Positions 1-8,661 of a DNA stretch of 64,000 bases are shown in pieces. The translations under genes were made by a program, and so were the position numbers. The stretch covers positions 217,785 to 281,784 of the forward strand of contig NZ_RZNB01000005.1 of the NCBI RefSeq assembly GCF_004078635.1, given 5' to 3'. The notes beneath the pieces were generated by a model. The model did not search any database. It worked only from the letters and a program-made list of their open reading frames with translations, and had not been told where the DNA came from. This stretch comes from Labedella phragmitis. GTDB taxonomy: Bacteria > Actinomycetota > Actinomycetes > Actinomycetales > Microbacteriaceae. Every line of letters starts with the position of its first letter. Position 1 is the stretch's first letter.

Positions 1-1134
1 GGACACGAGGTCGTAGCTCGCGAGGATCCGGGAGACCTCGGCGGCCGACGTGTCGGCGGATACGGGATCGAGACTCTGATCGAGGATGGTGCCGAGCCGC
101 TCGTGCGGCGGATACCGCAGCATCCGCTGGAAGTGAACCATCCCGAGGAAGCGACCCGTCGGCGGCTCGTATGGCGGGAGGGTGATGCAGACAGCCGCTC
201 CGAGCGCCGGGGGCAGCTCGGCGCGACGGACGAGGGCGAGGGCCTCGGCGACCGTCGAGTCGGCGGAGAGGATGACGGGCTCGGTCGTCATGAGGCCACC
301 GGCGGTGTCGGGGGCGAACGCGAGGAGCATTCGGACGTCGTCCGCTTCCTCCGGCTCCATGAGCTCGAGGAGGTGCTCGCCGCGTTCGGTGGGAAGCTGC
401 GCGATGAGGTCGGCGGCGTCGTCCGGCTGCATCTGGTCGAGGACGTCGGCCGCGCGGTCGTCGTCGAGCTGCCCCAGGATGTTGACCTGCTCGCTCTCGG
501 GCATCTCCTCGAGCGCGTCGGCGAGACGATCGTCGGGGAGTTCGCCCGCGACTTCGAGCATGCGCTCCTCGGGCAGATCGAGCAGCGTACTCGCGAGGTC
601 GGCCGGCTTGAGGTCGGTGTACGTGGCGATGAGCTGCTCGGCGGACTGCGCCTCCGTACCGCCGGTCTTCTCGGTCACATCGCGCCACGATACGAAGGTC
701 GTGTGGCCCTTGGCGAAAAGGGAGTTGCTCGTCTTCGGTCGGCGGACGAAGTACTGGCTGACCGCCCAGGTCCCGCCGGCCTTCTGCTCGATCGCCACGT
801 CCTCGATCGTCGCCTCGCCCGAGCCGTCGGTGAAGACGACCTTCCGTCCGAGGATCTCCGCGATCACGCGCTCCTCGCCGGCCCGCTGTTCGAAGCGGCG
901 GACATTGATGAGGCCCGTCGTGATGATCTGACCGGCCGCGATGCTCGTGACGCGGTTGATCGACACGAAGACCCGCCTCTTGCCCGGAATCTCCACGAGC
1001 AGACCCACCACGCGCGGGGGATCCGTGGGCCGTGAGACCACGAGGACGTCGCGCACCTTCCCGACCCGGTCGCCTGCCGGGTCGAAGACCATGCACCCGG
1101 CCAACCGGGCGACGAACACTCTCGTGGCACTCAC
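1..1134 (-). CDS. MgtE N-terminal / CBS domain protein (3' end outside window)
   Basis: 378 codons are visible and the frame is still open at the window edge. The N-terminal ~110 residues look like a PRC-barrel fold (GCMVFDPAGDRVGKVRDVL). After that come MgtE_N-type helical repeats rich in acidic pairs (DLPEERMLEVAGELPDDRL, DQMQPDDAADLI), and then a CBS-like segment where the window ends. In MgtE magnesium transporters these cytosolic domains sense Mg2+. Many actinobacteria also carry a stand-alone version without a membrane domain, and the cut end prevents deciding between the two. The GTG at 1134 has TAAGTT exactly 6 nt upstream, which suggests a leaderless start. A second in-frame GTG at 1119 is possible. 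It is transcribed divergently from the YflT-type gene. Confidence 0.8.
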   Translation of the reverse strand, partial: MSATRVFVARLAGCMVFDPAGDRVGKVRDVLVVSRPTDPPRVVGLLVEIPGKRRVFVSINRVTSIAAGQIITTGLINVRRFEQRAGEERVIAEILGRKVVFTDGSGEATIEDVAIEQKAGGTWAVSQYFVRRPKTSNSLFAKGHTTFVSWRDVTEKTGGTEAQSAEQLIATYTDLKPADLASTLLDLPEERMLEVAGELPDDRLADALEEMPESEQVNILGQLDDDRAADVLDQMQPDDAADLIAQLPTERGEHLLELMEPEEADDVRMLLAFAPDTAGGLMTTEPVILSADSTVAEALALVRRAELPPALGAAVCITLPPYEPPTGRFLGMVHFQRMLRYPPHERLGTILDQSLDPVSADTSAAEVSRILASYDLVS

Positions 1135-1211
1135 CCTTCTAACTTAGCCCGCACAGCGTTTCCACACGGGCCCGGCGCCGGATGTTCTCGACCCGGTGGG
1201 ACAATGGAGCC

Positions 1212-1733
1212 GTGAGTATCCCGCAGAGTGGACAACGCCGGAGCCCCATCATCGGAATCCCTCCGGGCGAGGCCGTCGCGAGCTTCGACAAATACGACGA
1301 CGCTCAAGCGGCCGTCGACGCTCTCGCCGCGGCCGATTTCCCGGTGCGCAACGTCTCGATCGTCGGAGCGGACCTCAAGAGCGTCGAGCGCATCACGGGT
1401 CGCATGAGTTACGGCCGCGCAGCTGCGGGAGGCGCATTGAGCGGAGCGTGGCTCGGCCTCTTCTTCGGACTGCTGCTCGTGATCGTTGCTCCGCAATCGG
1501 GCGTCGTCTTCGTCGGTGCCGCCGTCCTCATCGGCGCGGCCTTCGGCATGATGTTCAACGTCGTGACGTACACGTTGCGGCGTCGCCGACGCGACTTCAG
1601 CTCGATCGCCCAGATCGTCGCGTCGTCGTACGCCGTCGTCGTCGAGACCGAACTCGCCAACAAGGCGCGGAACATCCTCGGCGGGTCGGCCGCCGAGACT
1701 CCGGACGAGCAGGGTCCGAGCCTCTACCTCTGA
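1212..1733 (+). CDS. YflT-type general stress protein
   Basis: 173 aa. The N-terminal region PGEAVASFDKYDDAQAAVDAL...VRNVSIVG is typical of the heat-induced stress protein YflT/17M domain. A Gly/Ala-rich hydrophobic stretch follows (about residues 75-120) with two probable membrane segments, then a basic RRRRRDF patch and a soluble tail. The function is not established for this family; members are often stress-induced. The start at GTG 1212 is preferred over the upstream ATG at 1182, because a -10-like GACAAT lies exactly 6 nt before it and fits a leaderless transcript. It converges on pepP. Confidence 0.8.
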   Translation: MSIPQSGQRRSPIIGIPPGEAVASFDKYDDAQAAVDALAAADFPVRNVSIVGADLKSVERITGRMSYGRAAAGGALSGAWLGLFFGLLLVIVAPQSGVVFVGAAVLIGAAFGMMFNVVTYTLRRRRRDFSSIAQIVASSYAVVVETELANKARNILGGSAAETPDEQGPSLYL

Positions 1734-1741
1734 TTCTCCGG

Positions 1742-1760
1742 AGGGCGCCGGCCGCGCCCT
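1742..1760. terminator. Hairpin between convergent YflT and pepP genes
   Basis: A perfect 7-bp GC stem (AGGGCGC/GCGCCCT) with a 5-nt loop lies 8 nt after the YflT stop codon and 4 nt past the pepP stop. There is no T-tract on either side, so termination is inferred only from position. Confidence 0.45.
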
Positions 1761-1764
1761 GTCC

Positions 1765-3234
1765 TCAGTCGCGCGGGGTCGACGCGACGCGAGCCATCCA
1801 GGCCTCCACGTCGTCGGCCGTCCGGGGGATGTCGGCCGAGAGGTTCACGGCTCCGTCCGCCGTGACGAGGATGTCATCCTCGATGCGCACGCCGATACCC
1901 CGGAACTCCTCTGGGACCGTGAGGTCGTCCGGCTGGAAGTAGAGACCGGGCTCGATCGTGAAGACCATCCCCTCGGCGACGACACCGTCGTGGTACATGT
2001 CGCGACGGGCCTGGGCGCAGTCGTGCACGTCGAGCCCGAGGTGGTGGCTCGTGCCGTGCACCATGTAGCGACGGTGGAACTGGGCGTCGGGCTCGAGCGA
2101 CTCCTCGGCCGTGACGGGGAGCATGCCCCACTCGGCCGTGTAGCGCGCGATGACCTTCATCGCCTCGGCGTGGACCTCGCGGAAGACGATCCCGGGTCGG
2201 ACGATCGCGAGGGCCGCGTCAGCGGCTTCCCTCACCGCTTCGTAGACCTTCCGCTGGACCGGTGAGAAGGTGCCGCTCACCGGGAGGGTGCGCGTGATGT
2301 CGGCGGTGTAGAGGCTGTCGAGCTCCACGCCGGCGTCGATGAGGATGAGGTCGCCGGGCGAGACGGTGCCGTCGTTGCGGGTCCAGTGCAGGATGCAGGC
2401 GTGCCGACCCGACGCCGCGATCGTGTCGTAGCCGACCGCGTTGCCGTCGAGTCGCGCGCGCGTCGAGAAGACGCCCTCGACGATGCGCTCACCGCGCGGC
2501 TTCGCGGCGAGCGTCGGGATCGCGGCGACGACGTCGTCGAAGCCGCGGCGGGTCGCCTCGACGGCAGCCGTGAGCTCGGCGACCTCGAACTCGTCCTTCA
2601 CGAGGCGCAACTCGGAGACGAAGCGGTCGAGCTCCTCGTCGTCGCCGAGCGTGCGGTCCGCCTCGCGCGTCTCGAAGGCGTCGAGGTGGTCCGTCGCGAT
2701 GCCGAGATCGGCCGCGACCTGCTCGAGCGAGGGGCGCGCTCCGATCCAGAACTCGCCGATCGCCGGATTCGCGTAGAACTCGTTCGAGTCGCGGCCCGCG
2801 CGCTCCCGGAAGTAGAGCGTGGCGTCGTGACCGCTCTCGGTGGGGTCGAGGACCAGCACGGAGTCGGGTTCACTGTCGCTTCCCCAGCCCGTCAGGTGGG
2901 CGAAGGCCGAGTGGGCCCGGAAGGGGTAGTCGGTGTCGTTGGAGCGAGTGAGGAGAGCTCCCGCGGGCAGGACGACGCGCTCTCCGGCGAACGCGGCGGA
3001 CACGGCACCGCGGCGCTCCGCGGCGAAGGAGGCGACCCTCCGCTGCTCGGGGAGTTCATCGACGCGCTCGGCCCATCCGCTCGAGATGTAGTCCTGGAAC
3101 CGAGTGCTCTGCGGCGTCGTCGACCGGTTGCTGTTCGCGGGAGCGCCCGTCGGCTCACTCGCGGACGGCGCGGGAGTCTCGGGAGTCGCTGTCTGGGAGT
3201 CTGCGGGGGCTGTCACGTCGCTCGAGGAGGCCAT
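1765..3234 (-). CDS. pepP: Xaa-Pro aminopeptidase (M24B family)
   Basis: 489 aa. It removes an N-terminal residue preceding proline and is a cytosolic dinuclear-metal enzyme. The first ~55 residues are a Ser/Pro/Ala-rich tail, followed by the N-terminal creatinase-like domain and the pita-bread catalytic domain. Metal ligands of the family are visible: two Asp in DAGVELDSLYTADITRT (about residues 299 and 310), His in HGTSHHLGLDVHD (about 391), Glu in EPGLY (about 428) and Glu in RIEDDILVT (about 449). It lies 22 bp downstream of the EEP-hydrolase gene on the same strand and is probably co-transcribed. A GGAGG sits just before the ATG. Confidence 0.93.
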   Translation of the reverse strand: MASSSDVTAPADSQTATPETPAPSASEPTGAPANSNRSTTPQSTRFQDYISSGWAERVDELPEQRRVASFAAERRGAVSAAFAGERVVLPAGALLTRSNDTDYPFRAHSAFAHLTGWGSDSEPDSVLVLDPTESGHDATLYFRERAGRDSNEFYANPAIGEFWIGARPSLEQVAADLGIATDHLDAFETREADRTLGDDEELDRFVSELRLVKDEFEVAELTAAVEATRRGFDDVVAAIPTLAAKPRGERIVEGVFSTRARLDGNAVGYDTIAASGRHACILHWTRNDGTVSPGDLILIDAGVELDSLYTADITRTLPVSGTFSPVQRKVYEAVREAADAALAIVRPGIVFREVHAEAMKVIARYTAEWGMLPVTAEESLEPDAQFHRRYMVHGTSHHLGLDVHDCAQARRDMYHDGVVAEGMVFTIEPGLYFQPDDLTVPEEFRGIGVRIEDDILVTADGAVNLSADIPRTADDVEAWMARVASTPRD

Positions 3235-3256
3235 GCCTCCATTCTGGCACCGCCGG

Positions 3257-4297
3257 CTACGGGGCGGAGGACAGCTGCACGAGGACGGGGCGGTGATCGC
3301 TCGCTTCGAGTGCCGGGTCGTCGAGGACGCGCATCCCCGTGGCGATCCAGTTCGGCGTCGCCATGACGTGATCGATGGGGGAGCCGAGCAGGGTCGGCCA
3401 CGCCGACGACCACGTTCCGACGGCCGCGTTGCCCGACTGGAGGCCGGCGTCGGAGCAGCGACCCATGGTCGCTCCGTCCGTCGTCGCGAGACCCGCCATG
3501 TGATCGACGGTCGCGTTGAAGTCGCCGGCCATGATGACGTTGTCCTCCGCGCACTGCGTCGCGAGCCACTCGAGGTCGGCCCGCCAGTTCTCCATCTGAC
3601 CGGGGATGGGGGCGACGGCGTGCACGGCGACGATCGTCGGCCCGTCGCCGTCGGTCGGTTTCAGCACGACCGTGGGGAGGACGAGCGTGTTGCCCACGCG
3701 CGCCTGCTCCTCGGCTCGATCCCGATTCGAGTCCCAGACCGTGCCGTAGTCGCCGAGCCGGGGACTGACGAGGATCGTCGTCGATCGCGCCTTGGCGATC
3801 TTGTCGAACCAGACGGTGTGCACCCACATGGGGTTGCCGCCCTCGCGCATGAGGTTGGCGACCTCGATTCCGGTCTCCTTCGTGGTCTCCGGGAGACTGA
3901 TGATGTCGGCCTTCCCGTCGAGGGCCGTCCGGGCGATGGTCTCCGCCCCGGGCGCGTCGCCGAGGGTGTTCCAGCTCAACACCGTCACGGAACCGTCCGT
4001 CCACTCGGCGAACGACGAGTCGCCGACACCCCGCGCGCCCATGATGGCGGCGTTGCCGGCCGCCGTCAGGACGAGGAGGACGGCGATGGTGCCGGCGACC
4101 GCGCGGAGCGGACGCGCGAGCGCGAGCAGCAGGAACAGGGCGGCAGCCGCGAGCGCTCCGACCACGAGGAAGCCGCGCAGGGCGACGAGTTGAGCGACCA
4201 TCCACACGTTCTGGGCGCCGAAGAGTTGCGGCCACGTCGCGACGAGGCACGCGATCGCGACGGCGATCGTGATGACGGCATCGAGGAATCTGAGCAT
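3257..4297 (-). CDS. Membrane-anchored endonuclease/exonuclease/phosphatase family protein
   Basis: 346 aa. Three hydrophobic segments within about residues 1-90 anchor a C-terminal EEP domain that probably faces outside the membrane. EEP signatures are present in order: VLSWNTLG, DIISLPETTKE (the catalytic Glu), MAGDFNATVDHM, SPIDHVMATPNW and SDHRPVLVQL (the catalytic Asp-His). The family cleaves phosphodiesters in nucleic acids, lipids or inositol phosphates, and the substrate here cannot be read from sequence. It is first of a two-gene unit with pepP and divergent from the PHP gene. A TATGGT lies 9 nt before the ATG. Confidence 0.85.
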   Translation of the reverse strand: MLRFLDAVITIAVAIACLVATWPQLFGAQNVWMVAQLVALRGFLVVGALAAAALFLLLALARPLRAVAGTIAVLLVLTAAGNAAIMGARGVGDSSFAEWTDGSVTVLSWNTLGDAPGAETIARTALDGKADIISLPETTKETGIEVANLMREGGNPMWVHTVWFDKIAKARSTTILVSPRLGDYGTVWDSNRDRAEEQARVGNTLVLPTVVLKPTDGDGPTIVAVHAVAPIPGQMENWRADLEWLATQCAEDNVIMAGDFNATVDHMAGLATTDGATMGRCSDAGLQSGNAAVGTWSSAWPTLLGSPIDHVMATPNWIATGMRVLDDPALEASDHRPVLVQLSSAP

Positions 4298-4424
4298 GGC
4301 GCTGCCACCATACCGACAGGCCCCTGGGAAGCGGCCGAGCCGGCTCGGGTGTCGCCTCCGGGATCGCCGACCCGGCTCCCGCCGTGAACGACGACGGCGC
4401 GGGCATGACGCCTAGACTGAGGGG

Positions 4425-5321
4425 ATGGCGGGCGAACGGCGATTCCACGGCCCGAGCGACCTGCACACCCACTCGAGCGTGTCCGACGGCACGGAGACAC
4501 CGAGTCGGCTCGTCCGCTCGGCGTCGGCCGCTGGGCTCGGTACGGTCGCTCTGACCGACCACGACTCGACGGCCGGGTGGTCGGAAGCCGCGGTGGCGGC
4601 GCGCTCGGAGGGCATCACCCTCATCCCGGGCATGGAGTTCAGCACACGTCTGGGCTACCGGAGCATCCACCTCCTCGCCTACCTCTTCGATCCGTCCGAC
4701 GGCGACCTCGTCACGGAGATGGCCAGGATCCGCGAGGCGCGGCTCGTGCGAGCGGAACGCATCGTGCAGAACCTCTCCCGTGACTACGCCCTGACCTGGG
4801 ACGACGTCGTGGCGCAGACCACGGACGGTGCGACGATCGGGCGGCCGCACATCGCGGACGCCCTCGTGGCGCGCGGTCACGTCCCGACGCGGAGTGAGGC
4901 GTTCGCGAGCATCCTGCATCCGTCGAGGGGCTACTTCCTCCCGCACTACGCGCCCGATCCGGTCGACGCGGTGCGGCTCGTGGTCGCGGCCGGGGGAGTG
5001 CCCGTCATCGCGCATCCCGCGACGCGCGGGCCGGGCCTCATCGTCTCCGACCGCGACGTGGAGGACCTCGTCGGGGCGGGCCTCGCCGGCCTCGAGATCG
5101 ACCATCGGGAGAACACGGCGTCGGGCAAGCAGGCCATCCGTCGCCTGGCAGGACGCCACGGTCTCATCCTGACGGGATCGAGCGACTACCACGGCACGGG
5201 CAAGCCCAATCTCCTGGGGGAGAACACGACGTCGGATGACAGCGTCGCGGCGATCATCGAGCGTGGCACGGGAAGCGAGCCGGTCTACGGTCGAGCCGTC
5301 GAGGATCCTGCCCGGGCCTGA
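4425..5321 (+). CDS. PHP-domain phosphoesterase (RNase AM / YciV-like)
   Basis: 298 aa. Metal-binding PHP motifs are clear: DLHTHSSVSDGTETP near the N-terminus, LTDHDS, IPGMEFS, VPVIAHPATRG and the C-terminal GSSDYHG. This subfamily includes 3',5'-nucleoside bisphosphate phosphatase and 5'-3' exoribonuclease YciV. Activity on pAp or short RNA is inferred from family membership. A -10 hexamer TAGACT lies exactly 6 nt before the ATG, so the mRNA is probably leaderless. The purine run between them is too close to the ATG to act as a ribosome binding site. Confidence 0.88.
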   Translation: MAGERRFHGPSDLHTHSSVSDGTETPSRLVRSASAAGLGTVALTDHDSTAGWSEAAVAARSEGITLIPGMEFSTRLGYRSIHLLAYLFDPSDGDLVTEMARIREARLVRAERIVQNLSRDYALTWDDVVAQTTDGATIGRPHIADALVARGHVPTRSEAFASILHPSRGYFLPHYAPDPVDAVRLVVAAGGVPVIAHPATRGPGLIVSDRDVEDLVGAGLAGLEIDHRENTASGKQAIRRLAGRHGLILTGSSDYHGTGKPNLLGENTTSDDSVAAIIERGTGSEPVYGRAVEDPARA

Positions 5322-5342
5322 CGGGTCCGTCGGGGCCGACGC

Positions 5343-5414
5343 GCCTGTCGGGAACGACTCGCCTGTCGGGAACGACGCGCCTGTCGGGAACGACGCGCCT
5401 GTCGGGAACGACGA
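5343..5414. repeat. Four tandem 18-bp repeats after the PHP gene
   Basis: Four head-to-tail copies of GCCTGTCGGGAACGACKC run from 5343, 5361, 5379 and 5397. The last copy merges into the terminator stem, and a more diverged half-copy precedes the array. It lies after the PHP stop codon, so it is non-coding although the period is a multiple of three. A replication-slippage expansion is the simplest reading. Confidence 0.9.
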
Positions 5415-5447
5415 GGGCGCACCCGCTCACACGGGTGCGCCCTCGTC
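5410..5447. terminator. Strong bidirectional terminator hairpin
   Basis: A perfect 15-bp inverted repeat (GACGAGGGCGCACCC and its complement) with an 8-nt loop sits between the convergent PHP gene and the DEAD-box helicase gene. The + strand continues TTGTCT, so both transcripts could end here. Confidence 0.85.
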
Positions 5448-5475
5448 TTGTCTCCGGTGACTGCCGTCCGATGGA

Positions 5476-6945
5476 TCAGGCGGTGGGCGGCGCCGTCCGG
5501 CGGCGCGTGCGATTGCGGCGCCGCGGAGCGCTGTTGCCGTCGTGGTGCTCTCGGCCGCCACCGTCGTGGGTACCGGTGGCCGCCGGGGCATCGGCGATCG
5601 CTCCGCCGGTCGTTCCCTCAGCGCGCGGGTTCTCCCGCTTCCGCTCTCCCGCATCGCTAGCCGATCCGCCGCGCGAGCGCTGCCCACGACCGCCTCGGCC
5701 GGAGCGGTCGCCGGCCCCGCCACCGGAGGTCGAGGAGGTCCGGGGAGCAGCGGCGGGGGAGGAGCCGGGCAGCCGACCCTTCGTGCCGGCGGGGATGTCG
5801 AGGTCCTCGAAGAGGTGCGGCGACGAGGAGTAGGTCTCCGTCGGTTCAGGCTGTCCGAAGTCGAGGGCCCGGTTGATGAGAGCCCACTTGTGGAGGTCGT
5901 CCCAGTCGACGAAGGTGACGGCGATGCCCGTCTTCCCCGCGCGACCTGTGCGCCCGACGCGGTGGAGGTAGGTCTTCTCGTCCTCCGGGATGGTGTGGTT
6001 GATGACGTGCGTCACGTCATCGACATCGATGCCGCGAGCGGCGACGTCCGTTGCGATGAGCACGTCCTTCTTGCCCGCCTTGAACGCGGCCATCGCGCGC
6101 TCGCGCTGCTCCTGACCGAGGTCGCCGTGAACGGCGGCGGCGTTGAAGCCGCGATCGTTCAGTTCTTCGACGAGCTTGGCGGCTGCGCGCTTCGTGCGCG
6201 TGAAGATGACGGTCTTGCCGCGGCCGTTCGCCTGCAGGATCCGGGCGATGACCTCGTCCTTGTCGAGCGAGTGCGCACGGTAGATGAGGTGCTTGATGTT
6301 CGCCTGCGTGAGGCCCTCATCGGGGTCGGACGCCCGGATGTGGATCGGCTTGTTCATGAAACGGCGCGCCAGGGCGACGATCGGCCCCGGCATCGTGGCG
6401 GAGAACAGCATCGTGTGTCGCTCGGGCGGCGTCTTGGAGAAGAGCTTCTCGATGTCCGAGAGGAAGCCGAGGTCGAGCATCTTGTCCGCCTCGTCGAGCA
6501 CCATCTCCTGGATCTTCGAGAAGTCGAGGAGGCGCTGGTTGTTGAGGTCGATGAGTCGACCGGGCGTGCCGACGACGAGCTGGGCGCCCGCCTTGATCTG
6601 TTCGATCTGGCCTTCGTACGCCTTGCCGCCGTAGATCGACACGATCTTCGTCCCACGGTTCGCGGCGGCGACCTCGAGGTCCTCGGTCACCTGGACGCAG
6701 AGCTCGCGCGTCGGGACGACGACGAGTGCCTTGACCCCGGGCTCCGGGTTCGCGCCGAGCCGCTGAAGGATCGGGAGGCCGAACCCGAAGGTCTTGCCCG
6801 TACCCGTCTTGGCCTGGCCGATGATGTCCTGCCCGCTCAAGCCCAGGGGGATCGTCTGCTCCTGGATGGGGAAGGGGGAGAGAATGTTCTTTGCTGCGAG
6901 GGCGTCGACCATGTCCTGGTCGACCCCGAGATCACGGAAATCCAC
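5476..6945 (-). CDS. DEAD-box RNA helicase (RhlE/CsdA-like)
   Basis: 489 aa. ATP-dependent RNA unwinding enzyme with two RecA domains. The Q-motif region (FPIQEQTIPL), Walker A AKTGTGKT (about residues 44-51), VLDEADKMLDLGF (about 150), SAT (about 182) and HRVGRTGRAGKTG (about 328) are all intact. After about residue 395 the protein becomes a low-complexity Arg/Gly/Ser tail (RSGRGGRGQRSRGG) of the kind that binds RNA non-specifically in cold-shock helicases. The GTG start at 6945 has no good ribosome binding site. It is divergent from the MiaE-like gene. Confidence 0.95.
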   Translation of the reverse strand: MDFRDLGVDQDMVDALAAKNILSPFPIQEQTIPLGLSGQDIIGQAKTGTGKTFGFGLPILQRLGANPEPGVKALVVVPTRELCVQVTEDLEVAAANRGTKIVSIYGGKAYEGQIEQIKAGAQLVVGTPGRLIDLNNQRLLDFSKIQEMVLDEADKMLDLGFLSDIEKLFSKTPPERHTMLFSATMPGPIVALARRFMNKPIHIRASDPDEGLTQANIKHLIYRAHSLDKDEVIARILQANGRGKTVIFTRTKRAAAKLVEELNDRGFNAAAVHGDLGQEQRERAMAAFKAGKKDVLIATDVAARGIDVDDVTHVINHTIPEDEKTYLHRVGRTGRAGKTGIAVTFVDWDDLHKWALINRALDFGQPEPTETYSSSPHLFEDLDIPAGTKGRLPGSSPAAAPRTSSTSGGGAGDRSGRGGRGQRSRGGSASDAGERKRENPRAEGTTGGAIADAPAATGTHDGGGREHHDGNSAPRRRNRTRRRTAPPTA

Positions 6946-7135
6946 GTATTCGTTTGCCTGTCAGTGCGTGAGTGCGGTCTACGCCGTTGTCTGTTCACGT
7001 CTGCGGCGTAGGTCCCGATCCGATGCCGGGAATCACCTCAGACTATCGGACGCGGCCGGGCGTCGCCTGGAGGACCCACTGGCGCGCCCGATCGCCGCGT
7101 CAAGCGGGCGGCAGGTCTTCGGCTAAAGTTGCGGG

Positions 7136-7846
7136 GTGGCATCCTGGTTCGGCCGACGCGGTCCTCGGAGGGAGACTCCGCGGCTGCGCGCTCGTGGAGC
7201 CCGTCGCTCCGTCACGCGGGTCGAGTTCACGGATCTCCACCCCGATCCCGACAGCTACCTCGGCCGCGCCGCACGGATCCAGTTGGGCCACGTCGAGACA
7301 CTCGGTGCCCTCGTCGCCCGCTTCGAGCGCTTCGACGACAAGGAGCGGCTCTCGACGGCCGCCGGCTTCGCGCTCAGCAAGCATCAGGCCGTCGTCGCCG
7401 AGATCGAGCGGCGCGACGGTGATCCCGCCGAAGCGATGGCTGCGGTGGCCCCCTCCATCGACCATTTCCGTTCCATCACGCAGGGCAACAGCCCGACGGA
7501 AGCACTCTTGTCGTTCCATGTGACGTCCGGCTTCCTCGACGACCTGTTCATCGGACTCGCTGCGAGCCTGCCGCCGGACCTCGGCCCCCGGATCGGCGGA
7601 CTCCTGGGTGCCGAGGCCGGGACCGCGGGCATCGTCGACATCCTCGAACGGGAGATCTCCGTCGACCGCCGCACCGCATCCTTCCTCGCCATGTGGGGTC
7701 GGCGGCTCGTGGGCGACACGCTTCTGCTGGCGCGGGAGGTCGTCGACGGCGGCGGGCACGAGCACGGCGACGACGTCGAGCCCGTCTTCACGGAGCTCAT
7801 CGCCGCGCACACACGGCGGATGGACGCGCTCGGCCTCACGGCGTGA
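7136..7846 (+). CDS. Ferritin-fold protein, MiaE_2-like
   Basis: 236 aa. After a basic N-terminus the protein is a helical bundle with scattered Glu/His (QLGHVETLGALVARFERFDDKE, SKHQAVVAEIERR, SFHVTSGFLDD), which fits the MiaE_2 family of putative tRNA-modifying di-iron hydroxylases. The canonical EXXH iron-ligand pairs are not obvious, so catalysis is uncertain. The adjacency to a DEAD helicase is typical of actinobacteria. The GTG has TAAAGT exactly 6 nt upstream, giving a leaderless-type start. Confidence 0.75.
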   Translation: MASWFGRRGPRRETPRLRARGARRSVTRVEFTDLHPDPDSYLGRAARIQLGHVETLGALVARFERFDDKERLSTAAGFALSKHQAVVAEIERRDGDPAEAMAAVAPSIDHFRSITQGNSPTEALLSFHVTSGFLDDLFIGLAASLPPDLGPRIGGLLGAEAGTAGIVDILEREISVDRRTASFLAMWGRRLVGDTLLLAREVVDGGGHEHGDDVEPVFTELIAAHTRRMDALGLTA

Positions 7847-7997
7847 GGCGTCCCGCGAGGCGTCGGGCACGAACTCGGCGAGCGGGTCTCCTCGGAGCTC
7901 ATCGTGTCGCCGACGAGACGATGCACGCCCGCGACCCGACGGTGTGGGAGTGATCCCGCTTACGACGTCGGCGGCGACGGGGTGACGTTCGAGAGGC

Positions 7998-8285
7998 TCA
8001 GCCGCCGAGGCGGACGAGCATCCTCTCGTCGGAGGTCGATCGTGACCGACCCAGGACGACGGCGGCGACGGCCGCGGCGACGGCGGCGAGCAGGAGCGTG
8101 ACGGCCCAGATCCACCCGCCATCCCATGGCCAGCCGAGAACGGTCAGCCCGAGCCAGACGACGGCCGATACGACCACACCGATGGCGGGGACCAGGAGCA
8201 CCCCGCGCTCACGCTGCCAGGGGGCCGCGTAATGGACGCCGAGTCCGATGATCGCGCCGCCGAGCGCGACGAACAGCAACTCCAT
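7998..8285 (-). CDS. Small three-helix membrane protein of unknown function
   Basis: 95 aa. Three hydrophobic segments (about residues 3-18, 28-50 and 58-80) end in a short charged tail. No known domain was recognised. The ATG lies 3 nt after the stop of the DUF3107 gene on the same strand, so the two are almost certainly co-transcribed. The gene ends convergently with the MiaE-like gene. Confidence 0.7.
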   Translation of the reverse strand: MELLFVALGGAIIGLGVHYAAPWQRERGVLLVPAIGVVVSAVVWLGLTVLGWPWDGGWIWAVTLLLAAVAAAVAAVVLGRSRSTSDERMLVRLGG

Positions 8286-8288
8286 GGA

Positions 8289-8513
8289 TCAGGCGACGAA
8301 GCCGACGCGGCGCTGGTCTTCCGAGCCGACCTCGACGTACGCGAGACCGGCGGTCGGGATGATGAAGAGGCTGCCCTTGGAGTCCGTCAGGCTGAAGTAC
8401 GAGCTCTTGTCATCGAGTGCCGCTTGGATCGTCTTGCGGACGTCCGAGATGGACTCCGACGACTCGAAGCTCACTTCGCGGGGACTGTTCGCGATTCCGA
8501 TACGGATTTCCAC
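8289..8513 (-). CDS. DUF3107 family protein
   Basis: 74 aa. MEIRIGIANSPREVSFESS...VGSEDQRRVGFVA matches the short actinobacterial DUF3107 family (M. tuberculosis TB9.4 type), whose function is unknown. It is a single small soluble domain with no cysteines or membrane segment. It is first of a two-gene unit and is transcribed divergently from adnA. Confidence 0.9.
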   Translation of the reverse strand: MEIRIGIANSPREVSFESSESISDVRKTIQAALDDKSSYFSLTDSKGSLFIIPTAGLAYVEVGSEDQRRVGFVA

Positions 8514-8661
8514 GTGGATGCCTTTCGATTGCCTGGATTACGACTCTACGACACGGCCCGGGGCCGGGCGCTCCGCGTCGACTCGCCGTGAGCGAACACG
8601 CGCTCGCCACCATGCCGACGTGCTGTGCGGCGATGTCGGTGGCCGACGCTAGCGTGAACAC

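Noticed and set aside
5343..5414. Tandem 18-bp repeats as a possible CRISPR
   Set aside because: Units are directly adjacent without spacers and too short.
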